Below are positions 1-13,373 of a stretch of DNA of 64,000 nucleotides, piece by piece. Each line of letters opens with the position of its first letter. Position 1 is the first letter of the stretch. The translations under genes and the position numbers were made by a program. Under the pieces are notes generated by a model. The model had not been told where the DNA came from and did not search any database. It saw nothing but the letters and a program-made list of their open reading frames with translations. Origin of the DNA: Adineta vaga (Eukaryota; Rotifera); assembly GCA_021613535.1 (NCBI GenBank), contig CP075495.1:12772001-12836000 (forward strand). Direction: 5' to 3'.

Positions 1-572
1 TAAGAAATATATCTGGATCATGGGCTTGTACTCGACCGATTAATGTTCCTGGTGGTGTATCTTCGGGTATTATAAAATGAAAATGTTCATTTTCAAATTG
101 TGGCACATGATCATTAACATCAAGAATAACAATCGACAATTGAATAGTTATTATGTCATTTTCATCCATATCATTTTCTGTAACTAATTGTCTTCGTATT
201 GTGAACATTGGTGTTTGTTCACGATCAAGTAAACGAATAACATGTAAATTTAATGTACAACTATCATTTGTTATTAATAAAACTTCAAATGGTACATCAT
301 GACGATAAAAATTCGATTTCATAGAATACATGGAACAAAATGATGAATCAAATGTATCAATAATTTGTGTATGACCTATTGGTACATCCTCAGAAACAAA
401 TAGCCTATTTAAAAAAATGTATATATAAAACTAAACAAAACTCGAAATGATTTCAAAATACTTACATATATGTTCGATTACGATCTGATTTAACTGCTGA
501 AGAATCTTCATCATTTGTTTGTGTTAGTAAGATAACGGAGGAAAAAGTCAAAATACTAATTAATCTGAACAT
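1..572 (-). CDS. Cadherin-family adhesion protein, N-terminal part (runs off window)
   Basis: Exon 1 is 466..572 and exon 2 is 1..404, cut by the window edge; the 61-bp intron has GTAAGT and a T-rich AATAG acceptor and joins in phase. The ATG at 572 opens a hydrophobic signal peptide (MFRLISILTFSSVILL). The mature part reads as extracellular cadherin sequence, with the calcium-binding linker DVNDHVPQFE followed by a second-repeat start containing PEDTPPGTLIGRV. Cadherins are calcium-dependent cell-cell adhesion proteins with repeated ectodomains and usually one membrane span. The first repeat is short and diverged, as in protocadherin-like proteins. Membrane and cytoplasmic parts lie outside the window, so the subfamily cannot be given. 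Confidence 0.85.
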
Positions 573-2012
573 TCTAGATCTATAGTAATGTTCAACTATG
601 ATCGCATATGTTGGTATTTAGATGTATCAACGAATATATATATATATATATATTTGTATGAATAGGGGTGTCACATAACACTTAACATACGATTAAAGAA
701 TAGTTCAACGAGTTCCAAATGACGACAATTGTTGTTTGATGACATTGATGTTTTATTCTTCGAACTACTGAACAATTTCTTTTTTTTTGTTACGTATAAA
801 TGCCGATATATCGGTATACCAATTATCTAGTTTATTCTTTCATTCATTCGGATTTTTTTCTTCTTCTTCTTCTTCTATTGAATATACATATTTAAAAAAA
901 AAGAAATGAAGAATATTGTGACCTGAAGGCTTTCGATTCCTTTATCAAACCAATTCACTCACTTGTACTATATTAAAATAAGAATAAGATAGGATGGTTG
1001 AGTGCATACGATTATTGAATTTGAAGTCGACAATCTCTTTTTCTCTCAAGATGATGAACTGAATAAATAGTCAAAAATGAAGACGTAAATCACATATGCA
1101 AGACATACATCCAATACGGATATACCGCCTATTGTAAGGCATTTACTTTCTTTTGCCTTCAGGTAATGAGCACTTGCGTGCTCATTGTACATATAGATAC
1201 ATGACAACGACTAATTCACTATGTATATAGACTTACTTGTTGTCTATCGGTCTGATTGTCTGTACAGGAAAAAAAGAGAGAAAAGAAGATGCTGTTTGTA
1301 TTAACAATAGATCATTAAATTAAAAGTTCGCTATTCTTCTACTATGTCTTCTGATCTTTGTAACAATGTCTTGGAATTTGAATTTAATTTTTTTTTCACA
1401 TCAATTATTTTGCCTAAAGGTAATCGTACCTTCTATTGTATAACTAGTAAAATACTTATATAATTTTAATAGGTTGAAAAGAGTAAAGAACTTGATTTTA
1501 TCCCTTGATGTATTATGAAATATTCATGTTCAATAAGAACGAAAGGTTATATATGAATAAAAGTAATATCTCATGTCAATCAAGAAAAAAAACGAATAAA
1601 ATCGAAATGACTTTTTCATTGATGATCAGATCGAATTAAACTATAATACTCATTTATTCATCCTTTCTCAATACTTTCAAATGGTTTATTTTGTTAAGGA
1701 ATATAAAACGAATAACTTGAATCATCAATCAGTTATGAAGACGTATATATATAGTGGAAAGATTTAACAAATGAATGAGTATTTCGCTTTTGAATACAAG
1801 AAAAAAAAGAACTAGAGTAACGATGAGAAAAGATGTATTTTTGTTTTCATCAAAAATCAATTGGAACATATAACATAATTAGATATATTGAGAGCAAAAC
1901 AAGATTTCTATTATTGTTCTTTTTCAAGAAATTGATAATTACTAAAAGACAGAAAAGAAAAGACGTTGTTCGGAAGAAATCTTTTTTGTAAACTGTACAA
2001 ATAGAACATCTA
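573..2012. other. Intergenic region between cadherin and MyoD-like gene
   Basis: No open frame with coding character on either strand. It holds a short TA run near 640-652, T- and A-rich tracts and a CTT run near 860-875. It contains the cadherin promoter (upstream of 572, minus strand) and the 3' side of the MyoD-like gene. No distinct regulatory motif was recognised. Confidence 0.5.
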
Positions 2013-4233
2013 TTAACAACATCGATTTAAAATAGCATTATTCGATGGACCATTTGTCGTTGATAATGAACTAACGAGTTTATTTGGATCAATACTTTCG
2101 ACAATCATTGATAAACAATCTAAACTTGATACATTTGATGTTGAATGATGTGGTAAGACGACTTCAGCATAGTCTAAATATAATAGACATCTATTTATAT
2201 ATTTATCAATAATTGACTGACTGAGAAATGACAACAGCAACAAAATCGTCTACATTGATGAGTAATTCTCATGATGATGATGATGATGATGATGATGATT
2301 ATGACAGTACCTCCGCCTTAGTTCGATGAAAAAGATACATATCAGACATACTGTCTTTCAATCGTAGAACATGTGTTGTTGAAACATCAAAAAAAAACAT
2401 TCATTTGCATCATCATCATCATCAACACGCTATTTAGCACGTTTGACGAAGCGAAACATATTATGGAGAGAAGAGAAGAGAAAAGAAACGAATCTTATGA
2501 TCCGTTTGATTTCTTTTCATTTGTTTTTTTCTTTAATACTTATTTCGACACTAATGTTTTAAATGATCGATATATTTCACATGTAAAATCGATTATTATT
2601 TAACGATTGATATATTCATAGAAGAGAAAACATCATGTAATGAATTCTATTCACTTACTATCAAGAGTTCCATAAACAGATGGTGTTGATGAATTAGTAT
2701 TGTAATCCGTAGTTGTTGTTGCTGCTATTGATGATGAGGTATTATATTTTTCACTGTAGTTTGTCGTTGACGATCTTGATTTTAATAACTAAATAAATGT
2801 ATATAGGAGAAAAAAAAGATCAATGTCTGGTCTTTTTCTACTAAGACAATAGGAGAAAATGTGCAGAATGACACGATCATCTTCTTTAGAAATGTAAACA
2901 TTCAATTATTGTTGATAAGAAAAAGAAATGAACAATGATCAAACATATTTATTAGAGTAAAGAGAGAGAACTTGATATTAACAGTGTATAGCATCTTTGT
3001 TCTGTTCTTTCTGTTTTTCTTTTGTACTCTTAACGAGAGACTTATTCTGATAGATATAGTCGAGTAAGAATCGAACTATGTAGAAAAGAGAAGAGCTAGC
3101 TAATGAGAAGGTCGATTTACAACTACAAAAGATATTGAGTTGTCTTATTATGGAAGATAATGTTATAACTCAATCGAATTCATGGATTATTTTCTGAGAA
3201 TACATAAATAATGAATAAAATTCTTACGTCATTTGAATTCGTTGTTGTTGTTGTTGTTAAAGATGGTTTTTGATCTAAATCATGTCTGATTGATCTTGAA
3301 CTAACACCTGCAGAACGAAGTAAATCTTCGAGATTTTCAATATATTCAATCGCATTTCGTAGAATTTCCACTTTTGGTAAACGTTGACTTGGATTTGGAC
3401 ATGTACGTTTTTTTAACGTTTCAAACGCTTCATTAACTTTACGTAAGCGTCTTCGTTCACGCATTGTAGCAGCTTTTCGTCTATCAACGGTTACAGTTTT
3501 ACGTTTACATGCTTTACATGCCCATAAAAGGCATCGACGTGTACCATCACAAGAACCAGTACCTGGTATCGATGTATTATTTGGATCGGTTGTTGTACCT
3601 GTATGATGATCATTTCGATGTGGTGTTAATGCTAAATTGGATTGTTCATCGCCCGATTGACTTGAAGGTGATCGTGATCCAGCTGCTGAAGATGACATAA
3701 TTGAACTCGTTGGTGAAACATGTGAATGTGTTGTTGTTGATTGTATTTGTGATGTTGAATAAAAGCCATTAGTATTGTTAAGATGAACTTTTTCTGGATT
3801 AAGTTCTGATGATGATGGCTGGTGGAGAAAGTGATGGTGCTCGAAGATGAATATATGATGAATTAGTTGATTGTAGAGTTGAATAATGTGGTAAAAATGA
3901 GGATGAAGAAGAAGATGTATTCGTAGTTGGAGTTAGTGATGAAGCATCAAGATCATATGTTGAATAGTTACGAATATTTGTTGGATATGGATGTTGTTGC
4001 TGTTGTTGATGTTGTTGTTGATGATGATGATAAAATTGTGATGCGTAAGATGGTGCAAATTGAGCAACAGCAGCATATTGTCCATCAACAGTTGAATACA
4101 ATTGAGTTGCAGAAGTATTAGCATTGTTTGGATGGAAATAAGCACCATAAGATGAAACAGAAACAGGTGCTGCCGAAGATACCGATGGACCATCACAGTA
4201 CTGTTGTTGACAACTGCGAAAATCTGTCATCAT
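2013..4233 (-). CDS. MyoD: Myogenic bHLH transcription factor, MyoD/Myf family
   Basis: Three exons: 3228..4233, 2659..2788 and 2013..2173. The Ser/Gln/His-rich N-terminus is followed by a Cys-rich stretch ([12 protein letters not shown]), the basic region ([18 protein letters not shown]) and helix-loop-helix (FETLKKRT to [11 protein letters not shown]). This CKACKRK plus basic/HLH combination is diagnostic of the myogenic factors, which bind E-boxes and drive muscle genes. The last exon carries [13 protein letters not shown], the conserved helix III near the MyoD C-terminus. Intron 1 is phase 0 and intron 2 phase 1; both join correctly. The frame starting at the ATG (4233) meets a stop at 3799, whereas the bHLH lies in another frame. 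Either one base is inserted near 3820-3830, or a phase-compatible intron from a GTAACT at about 3972 removes roughly 150 bases. The ATG choice is plausible, not proven. Confidence 0.9.
2272..2299. repeat. GAT trinucleotide microsatellite in MyoD-like intron 2
   Basis: About nine near-perfect GAT/ATG units lie inside the second intron of the MyoD-like gene, likely a length-variable simple repeat. Confidence 0.8.
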
Positions 4234-7200
4234 TGTGATTCGATTTCAAGAGATTATAATACTTAATGTAGAGATGTACAATCGAACAATATGTATCAAA
4301 TATAAAACAAAAGTCTATTACTGGATTTCGTAATGATGTATCTTCTTTTTCTTTTCTCTCTTATTCTATTTCTTCTCGTTATTGTCTTCTTCTTCTTCTC
4401 TCTGGTTTCCTTTTATCTGGTTGGTCGATTGAGACTATGTTTGATGGAAGGATCGAATAGCAATTAAGAAACGTTTTTTTTCTTCTTCTCCTTTCTCTCT
4501 TAGTATTGATGATGCTGATGTACCAGCAAACTGATAACAGATGAAGGCAAAGAAATCGAGTACTCAATGATAAGATATTTAAGTTGAGAACGAATGATCA
4601 AATTAAAGTGTGAGAATATTCTTTTTTTTACTATTATATGAAACAATACATCGAAACAAACATATTTTACTCATTCCATTATAAATTGTTTGTAAGAAAA
4701 CAATTTGAAAAATTCAATCTATACGAAGGATTGGTATGTTTTGATGGCATTGCTTGATTGAAAAATCCAGAGAAAAATAACTGATCGATCATGATGTTCG
4801 AGTAAGATAAAAACAGGTGTGTGTTTTGTCGAAGAAATTACTATTAGTCATTATTGTCTGTAAAAACGATTACAGTAGAAAAGACATTTATCGATTGTCA
4901 AGAAAGATAATGGCACAATTCAACTAGAGAAATAGAACAATACTACACAAATGATGATCATTCTATGAAAGACAAGAAACAAAATCAATTATATTCATGT
5001 CAAAAATGTATAGATGGATATGTATCTCTAAGAAATAAATGAATATCGACAATCGTTTGAATGCAAAGAAAACATGGAAGAAGATATTTTATTTATTCAT
5101 GTTTTGTTTTGTTTGAGAAAAAAAGGAAAATTTCGAGAGATGAAAGAGAAGAGAAAAAATTAGTATAAATGACAAAAGGTAATTACTTCGTTTTTTTCTT
5201 TTACTTTTATCTCTATATGAGCTCGAAGCTACTCCCTCGGTGGGGAAACACATCGATGATGTTGGACTTTGTTAATTGATATGTTGGAGTTCTATTCCAC
5301 TGAGAATGATATGCTTACATTGGATCGATACCGATGAGTAAAGAACAAAGCAAATTAGGCTGTGATTTTCGTCTCAAGAATCGTGGGTGGTCGATATTTA
5401 TATATACATATATATATATATCTAGAAATACGTATATACACACATACATGCTGGAGAAGAATCTTCTTAATCTAAAATGTTAAATAAACATACGTATATA
5501 AGAACGTATATGTCCTTGCGAGAGAAAAAGAAAATCGCCTATGAGCATTGGGAATTCATATGAGATAACAAGAGCACATCATTTATTAATATAGAATTAC
5601 AAATATTTAGAAGTTAATAAGAAAAAATTTGTTTTCTATATGAATTATACATCTGAAAGAAGGAGAGCAAAGCATTGATAATTGTTTGAAAATAGTTTTC
5701 ATGGTTAGATGATTTTTTTTTTCATTTCGAATGCTAATGATATATCGATCGCTGATCGATTCGGCATATTCTTTTTAGCTAAAAAAAATTGATACACTAT
5801 TCGTGATGGTTTAAGAATTAAAAATGCAGAGAAAAAAAGGCAAGCTCATTAGTTCCGGTAATCAATTGATCGGCATGTTGAAGAATAAGTCAGAGCTAAA
5901 GAGAAGAAGAAACACCGACACGTTGATGCTTCTTCGTTTTTCGAATTGTATTTAATGTTTCCCCAGAGGGGGTGAATGTTTGATCAAGTGATGGAAAAAA
6001 ACCTATCAATGTTATGAATCGAATACGGTCGTGTCTTTTGCTGAATATATTTTAATGAAGGAAAAATTCATTTTCATAATGATTTATAACTACACTGACT
6101 TGTTTCATTTTTCTCAGAGCAAAGTAATAATTTCGATTTATGTAAATGCGCATCATCTTTCAAAAGATATTGTTTTCTGCTTATCTTGAAAAATAATGGA
6201 GTAAAATGAATATGTACTGATAATTAATCAAGATAGGAATCGAATTTTTAAACTTTATACTTGTGTATTTGTTCGATATACGAAGAATGACTCTTTTTTC
6301 GTCAAAAAAAGTTTTGTTTTGTGTGTTTTAAAAATGGAGCGCATCCAGTTTCCTCAGATAAATCTAAAAGATATAATTTATCAATAATTGAAAATCAAAA
6401 AACGACACAGTATTTCATATTTGATGTTTCTTATAACAAGACTTGTCTAACGTCTTTCATTGGACAACAAAGCGATCGTACAGAAATATTTTCGCACGTT
6501 GAAGAATTTCCTCAAAAAAAGCAAACAATACATCATAAACAATATGGCAACCTAACGTTCGATAGGTAATTGAATAGAAGAGTAAAGCAAATTATTTGTA
6601 AACGATAAAAATCGTAAATTCCTATTCAATGAATTCGTGCTTGTCATAATTATTAGAATAGTGTCGATTGAGAACAGCAGGATGTTAAAAAATTCTACAC
6701 CAGCAAACTTTCGTTTGATAAAATATTCCGGAAAGTGATTTCTGTTTGCCTTTCCATCAATATACTAAAGCAAATATTTATCTTTTCTTTTCCATAATTC
6801 TCTTTCTTTGAATAACAAAAGTCAAGTGTTGATTGATAAAATAAAATCAAGTTTTACATAAAACATCCAAGGCGATTTATTGTTATAAACCGAATAGATA
6901 GAGACAACAGTTATAAAAATGCACAGATTAAATGATAAATGACAAAGAAAATAATAACAACAACAACAATTATGATAAAAATATTTCTTTCTTCAACGTT
7001 TCAGCTTAATTCAGATGATTCACAATTTGTTGATTTTGTTAAACAAAAGACGAATATTTTTTTCAAGAATAAACTCTCTATCAATACATCGAAAAATACG
7101 ACATTTATATTTTTTATATAAAAAACCATGAATAGTAAGGAACATTACAGGACAACAATTATAAATGATAGTCGAATGTATTTATACGTATATATGGTTT

Positions 7201-7239
7201 TTGATTCAGATACTTTTCTTCGTGTGTAGCTTCTTTTAT
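4234..7239. other. 3-kb non-coding region upstream of MyoD-like gene
   Basis: No coding exon found on either strand. The region is AT-rich with pyrimidine runs at 4340-4400 and 4480-4500 and a TA repeat at about 5400-5420. Two short GC-rich blocks, 5233..5249 and 5957..5972, stand out and are partly inverted copies of each other (GTTTCCCCA core). It lies directly 5' of a developmental regulator, so enhancers are expected, but none is identified with certainty. An 82-codon open stretch at 6321-6569 has no coding character. Confidence 0.5.
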
Positions 7240-8222
7240 TTAATCAGCCAATGGAATATGTTCAATTTCATTATCGGGTGGTCGTTGATAACCAGGATTA
7301 CCAACCAAATAAAGAATAATACCAGCGAAAATCAGAACAAAGACGCCAAAGAAACAAATTAAATTTCGTTGATACTTTACACTATTATCTTTGTAGATTT
7401 CCTTACTAAAATAAACATCAGAACATTCAATGAAATAAAAAATAATCATCAATCATCTGATTTTTCTTACAAAATACTATATTCTGTAATACCCATAAGA
7501 ACAGATGCAACAGCAAGTGAAAAGATAGCTTTACCCCAGAATTTATGACTAAAATAAAGAAGAAAAAAGAGTGAATTACGAAAATAAATATTAACATCAA
7601 CCTTGGCATATAAGCTTTACGAATTTCTTCACTTAATTTCGGAAATAGAAAACTAACAAAGCCACACACCCATTGTGCTCCGAATAAAATCACTGCTGTT
7701 AAACCAACCCATGAATGTAATGAATAAAGATTTTTCTTTGGTGGATTCGCATAATTATGATTATCAAAAACTGCTTTGAGACCAATAGTTGCGAAAATAA
7801 ATGAAAGTGCCAATAAAGAACCATGTAAAATTTTCACACGTAATTTTTTCACATCACGAAATACTCGATAAGATAAAATCGCTTAAAAAAAATAAACATG
7901 AAAATCAACACAACGAACAGATATAACTCACCATCTCCATAGAAAAAAATCATACCCAACGTCATAAATAATGGGTGATAATTAAATTCTTTGTCGATAT
8001 CCTAATAAAAAAGGGAAAAGATAACAAAAATATAGTTAAATAGTATTCAGACTAAATAAGTGTCCTTACAGTCCAACCAAATCCACCGCGATATTGACCG
8101 AAAAGGATTGCAAGAAGAATGATAGCAAGAACGCCAACAATTTGCGAACTTAATACCATTAACGAAAACCATTGTAATGTTACTCGAGTTGAACCAATTT
8201 CATCAAACTTTCCTTTGCCCAT
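7240..8222 (-). CDS. Cytochrome b561 (ascorbate-dependent transmembrane electron carrier)
   Basis: Five exons: 8070..8222, 7932..8001, 7602..7881, 7471..7548 and 7240..7405; all joins keep frame and give 248 residues, the usual size of animal cytochrome b561. Six hydrophobic segments are visible. The four haem-ligand histidines of the family fall at about residues 60 (YHPLFM), 94 (LHGSLL), 130 (SLHSWVG) and 169 (SHKFWG). These proteins carry electrons from cytosolic ascorbate across vesicle, lysosome or plasma membranes to ferric iron or monodehydroascorbate. The start is MGKGKFDEIG at 8222; a TCTTGCAG acceptor at about 8263 lies just upstream, pointing to a 5'-UTR intron or spliced-leader addition. 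Confidence 0.93.
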
Positions 8223-9014
8223 GTTTACTACGATATGAGAAAAATAATCTGCAAGAGACAAACATTAGTCTTTATTCTCAAAAAAAAGTGATTCGATCGG
8301 TAGTGTTTCTTCTTTCTCTTTACATGATAAGAATAGAAAAAAAAGAACGTTGATGTCCTACTGACATATGCTCATGTTTGCATTAACAGAAGAAAAGTTT
8401 TTTTCTAGATCGACTAAATATGAATGAATGAATGAATGACAATCAAAAAATCTATGACATTAGACAATTGATTGATTATTTATGCAAATCTGAAAGCCAT
8501 CGTCATCCATACAAGCAAAACATAACTTACAAATAAAATAGGAAAATTCGACAACAAATTGACCGATTAAAATGAGCAGATATAAAAATAATAACTGAAT
8601 TCTATACGAAAAGCTATGTAATGTAACATACACAACTACACATTGTCTATTTTGTATCAAAAGTAAAGACGACGTAGATCTTTTATTTTCTACCGTATAC
8701 AATCAGCAACAAATAAAAACTGCCAGAAACAATTAATATGTCTTCAAACACAATGCCAAGAGAAGAGAACAGCAACAGCGAGAGAAATTGTTTATACATA
8801 CTTCCATATGATCAACTATAACATGTTATTCATAGAGTTTTATTTACAGAATTGGATTGGTTAACAAGAACAACCAATCATATTTACTCTCCATTTCGAA
8901 ATAATCATCAAATTGTTTTGAATTGAAGAGAATCCATGTCCATAGTTATATTTCCTACTACTACTACCGATTTCTCTTGTTTTTTTCAAGATATTTTATA
9001 ACCTGCGATAAAAA
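8223..9014. other. Divergent intergenic region, cytochrome b561 / ZC3H15-like
   Basis: About 790 bases between two divergently transcribed genes; presumably both promoters lie here. An 80-codon minus-strand open stretch (8460-8702) lacks splice context and homology and is treated as chance. A pyrimidine-rich TTTTTTCAAG acceptor-like site sits about 25 bases before the ZC3H15-like ATG. Confidence 0.45.
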
Positions 9015-10958
9015 ATGCCTCCTAAACAACAACCAAGTAAAAAAACAGTCGACAAAGTGAAAGCGAAGATCGTTGAAGTAAGGAATAGAAATTGTTTCAA
9101 ATAAGAAATAAACAAAAACGATTTTCGTTAATATTTCCTAGGACAAAACATTTGGTTTGAAAAACAAAAAGGGTTCAAAAAATCAGAAATTCATTGCTCA
9201 AGTACAAAATCAAGTGCAAAATGCTGGCAAATCAGCACGAGAAGTTGGTTTTCCTTTATAATTTATCTAAGATATTCTAAGAAGTCATTTATCATTGCTA
9301 GATTGCTAAAATGCAAGAAGAAAAAGAAAAGCGAAAAGAAGAAAAGAAAAAAGCTGAAGCTGAATTACAAACACTTTTCAAACCAGTTATTAGTCAACAA
9401 GTTTTACCTGCTGGTAAAGAATATCGTATTCGATTGACGATGCCATTGAATTTATTTTGATTTAAGGTGCTGATCCCAAATCGGTCTTATGTGTCTACTT
9501 CAAACAAGGATCATGTACAAAAGGCGCTAAATGTAAATTTTCACATGATCTTGCCGTTGAACGTAAAGCAGAAAAACGTAGTTTATATGATGACGTACGT
9601 GATAGCGGTAATAAAGAAAATGGTATGTATAGATAATAGAAGAATGAAATAAATTTGAATTGATGACTATTTAGAAACAATGGCAAATTGGGATGATGCA
9701 CAATTAGCTGAGGTTGTTGAACAAAGACATGGTGAAGAAAATCGAAAGAAGAATGCAACACAAATCGTAAGTCGTATTGTAAAAGACATCAGAAGAAGAA
9801 TTAGGAAGTGTTTTTTGTTTTCTTTGCTATAGGTTTGCAAATACTTTCTTGAAGCTGTAGAGAACAATACTTACGGATGGTTTTGGGCTTGTCGTAAGTT
9901 ATTTATTTTCGACAAAATAAATATTCTACGAAAGATTGATTTTTCCTTTTCCTCTCTTAGAAAATGGTTCTGCTTGTCAATATAAACATGCTCTACCGCC
10001 AGGTTAGTGTTTCATCGTACAAGTGAATTTCAGTTGAATGTATATTCTATCCATATAGGTTTTATGTTGAAACGTGATAGAAAATTGTTGGATGATCAAA
10101 AAGAAACCATATCACTTGAAGATTTAATTGAAAGTGAACGTGCTTCATTAGGTATTAGTGTAACTAAAGTTACTCTGGATACATTTCTTGCATGGAAAAA
10201 ACGAAAAATAGAAGAAAAGAAACAACAATTAGTCAAAGAAGAAGAGAAAAAACGAAATGATTTTGTTAAACATGGTCGTTTAATGGGTCTATCTGGTCGA
10301 GAAATGTTTACATTCAATCCAGATTTAATTGCTAATGACGATGAAGACGCAGATAATGATATTGATTATCGACATCGATCTGATGATGAAGATGATGATG
10401 AAGAAGAGATGAATGATGAAAATGAACAGGGAACTGTAGGAGAATCGAAATGAAATGAACTATGAAATTCGATTTTTATTTTTAGGCATCAGCTATTCGC
10501 AAGCCAGCGATACGGGATTTAAATGATATTGATTTATTAGCACAACAAGCCCGTGAAGCTGATAATACGGGTACTATAGCCACTGAAGATCGATTTGACA
10601 ATTATCGTAGGATGGAACGAGAAAAACAAGAAAGACGAAAAGTATTTGCTGAACAAGGTTTGAACAAAAGAATATTTTCAAATAGAATAAAAAAAAACAA
10701 TTCATCATTTTTATTTTAGCTGCCCTTGCTGAAGAAGCAAATAAACTAGATCAAGCAACTGGCGGTGGCGCTGCTAGTGCATCTGCTTCAACTTATGATG
10801 ATACGGCCTCAACAGTTAACAATGAAGATGATGATGATGCCGAAGATGATAATGATGAAAATGCCGACAACGAAGAAGTACAAATTGATGAGGATTTATT
10901 TGCTGATGATCTTGAAGATGTCGAAGAGCAACTACGTGAAACAAATTTTACATCCTAA
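9015..10958 (+). CDS. ZC3H15: ZC3H15/DFRP1-like CCCH zinc-finger protein
   Basis: Ten exons: 9015..9077, 9142..9243, 9302..9413, 9467..9622, 9675..9766, 9833..9893, 9961..10002, 10059..10435, 10486..10657, 10720..10958 (471 residues, all phases consistent). The N-terminus [10 protein letters not shown] then [17 protein letters not shown] is the family hallmark. A first CCCH finger follows ([19 protein letters not shown]), then a second ([11 protein letters not shown] to CQYKH), a Lys/Glu-rich helix, and the conserved [13 protein letters not shown]. The C-terminus is strongly acidic. ZC3H15 (yeast Tma46) binds the GTPase DRG1 and associates with translating ribosomes. A polyadenylation signal lies at 11120..11125. 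The ZDHHC16-like gene starts 266 bases downstream on the same strand. Confidence 0.95.
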
Positions 10959-11119
10959 AAAAATTTGTATAAATAGCATTGCTCATGCATGTCTTTTTCT
11001 TTGCCTTCAGTCTTTGACATATTGAATGTGTGGGATATTTATATTTTTCTTTCTTCCTTTGTTAATGTTCCACCATGATTTATTTGAAGACTGAATGTGC
11101 TCAGACTATTTTGGATGCT

Positions 11120-11125
11120 AATAAA
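11120..11125 (+). terminator. Polyadenylation signal AATAAA of ZC3H15-like gene
   Basis: A canonical AATAAA lies 162 bases after the ZC3H15-like stop codon and about 100 bases before the next start codon, followed by an A-rich tract. Confidence 0.6.
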
Positions 11126-11224
11126 CCCAAATAACAACAAAAAAAAATACATGAACTTAGAATTCCAACTAATCAAAATCTTTGATTGTTTTGTTTTTCG
11201 ATTATTTTCAGATCAGTCGAGCAA

Positions 11225-12780
11225 ATGCGTGTGTGTCGTTGTTCATTACGAAGATTGTTTTCATTTTTAAAATTAAGTGATATACATATTTGTCGTCGAT
11301 TATCATTAATATATCAGATATTCTATTATAATAATGATGATTCAATTGATCTTCGTATTGATACAGTTCTTCAACCGTTATTTTTCATTACGGATCGTCT
11401 AGCGAAATACTTAGGAAGATTATTCATATGTTTTTTCTTAATTATTATGTCAGTTGTTATTTATATATTTTATACATCAATATTTATTCATCTATATCAA
11501 GCTATTCATCATGAACATAATTATTTGACTTTTCTTAGTCATATTATTGTATCACATTGGCTTCTCATAAATATCATGTTTAATTATATTCAATGTACAC
11601 GAGTTGATCCAGGTTCATCACCAAATTTTGGTTATGTAAAACCTTATGATTTCGATAAAGCAAATCGAGATTTAATGAAAAGACATGAAGCAATTATTGA
11701 TAAGAATAATAATAATAATAACGCAAATGAAGTAACGATAGTGAATTTATCAAATGATGGTAAGTAGTTCGAAAGTTAACTGATGATTTTTGAACTATGA
11801 ATAAAAAGATAAGGAATGAATCGGTTATTGAACAAAACAGTAAAGGAGGCAAACAATTTCGTGAGCAAATTCTAATTACTGAAACTTGTAACATCATGAA
11901 TGGAAACGAAGATCATCATTTGTTTTGATCAAATCTACTGTTTGAAACAGATATGATTAATGGGCAATATTGTGACAAGAGATTTTCATGTTCTCATAAT
12001 TTATATGAAAATCTCTTTATTCTTATTTTTTTAGATGCTGATTATACTGAATTATCAACTAATACGCCTCTCAATTCGTCGAATTCAATCATAAATTCGA
12101 AAATAAATTGTCAAAATGTTTGTCGAAAATGTATTTTTCCCAAACCTTCTCGTGCTCATCATTGTTCGATATGTGCACGTTGTATTTTAAATCAAGATCA
12201 TCATTGTCCATGGATCAATAATTGTGTTGGTCATTTAAATCATCGTTATTTTTTTCAATTTTGTTTTTTTCTAACACTTGGCTCTCTCTATGCTGCAACA
12301 TTAGGTTTTACTGAATTTCAACATTTTCTATTCGGTCGAAAAGTATTCTCCTATTTGGATTTACTTTTTGGTCGACATTTAAATGAAGTCGACGTTTTAC
12401 CAACTGTAACGAATCCATCCATGTATTATACATTTTTATTCTTATTTATTGTTGCTATTACTGCTGGCGTCGTTCTATTTGGCTTTACTCTGTGGCATTT
12501 TTGGTTAATATCACGTGCAGAAACAACAATTGATTTTCATACGAACTCGTCGGAAAGAAAACGTTTGAAACAGATTAAACAAACATTTATCAATCCATAT
12601 GATTTAGGTTTTGTTTTAAATTGGAAAATGTTCTTAGGATTGAATCGATGGTATGAAATACTTTATAGAAATTTTTTACCATCCACACATCGACCATTTT
12701 GTGATGGAATTAATTGGCCAAGACGAAAAATACTAAATTCATTTGAAGAAAAGAAAACTTTAGAAATTATGAATGTTTAA
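11225..12780 (+). CDS. ZDHHC16: DHHC palmitoyltransferase, ZDHHC16-like
   Basis: Two exons, 11225..11759 and 12035..12780 (426 residues). The cysteine-rich domain reads CRKCIFPKPSRAHHCSICAR, then CILNQDHHCPWINNCVGHLN. It has the catalytic DHHC cysteine that takes palmitate and transfers it to substrate cysteines. Two membrane segments precede and two follow this domain. The C-terminal features (LISRAETTID, then RNPY-like FINPYDLG and NWKMFLG) match ZDHHC16, an ER/Golgi enzyme. The DHHC core and its TTxE-like and aromatic motifs look intact. The ATG lies 13 bases after a TTATTTTCAG acceptor. The 275-bp intron is long for this locus and follows an Asn run. Confidence 0.93.
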
Positions 12781-13337
12781 ATGATTTCTTTTTATCTGTG
12801 ATTCAATTCTATGAACAAAATTAAAGTGTGTATATTATAAGACGAATTTTTTGCCTTTAGTTCTTCCATGATCTGTTGCTTTTTCTTTTCATATCATTTG
12901 AGTTACATTTTCCTGTTAGAAAAATAATTTTTTTATTTTCAAAATGAAATTTATTTTATTTCCTTTCAAACTTTGTTTATAAGAAAAAACAAATGAAGAT
13001 CGAAAATAAAATGTCAAATAAATAATGGATAATTATTTGAATGAAATACAGAGCACAAGTGTCTTAATACACTTTACTCAAAAACAAACTGTGAATATTC
13101 CATGACTATTTTGAATGTTTCTTTCTTCTATATAACCATTCACATTAAGAAGAAAATCATCTCGCCGGCAGGTGAGACGGTTTGAATAGGTTTTATCAAG
13201 AATATGAAAAAGACAAATCACCTTATCTCTCTACTGGATTTTATTTTTGAATACTTAAAAAACCGTGTTTGTCTGTATCAAAGCGAAAAACTGAAGAAAA
13301 AGAAAGAAATGGAGCCGATTACATCTTCAAAGCTCAC

Positions 13338-13373
<36 letters not shown>

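Noticed and set aside
2373-2603. 76-codon plus-strand open stretch
   Set aside because: Lies in the intron and antisense of the MyoD-like gene; composition is a shadow of low-complexity DNA.
6321-6569. 82-codon plus-strand open stretch upstream of cytochrome b561
   Set aside because: No ATG at its start, no splice context, no recognisable motif, and A/T-driven composition.
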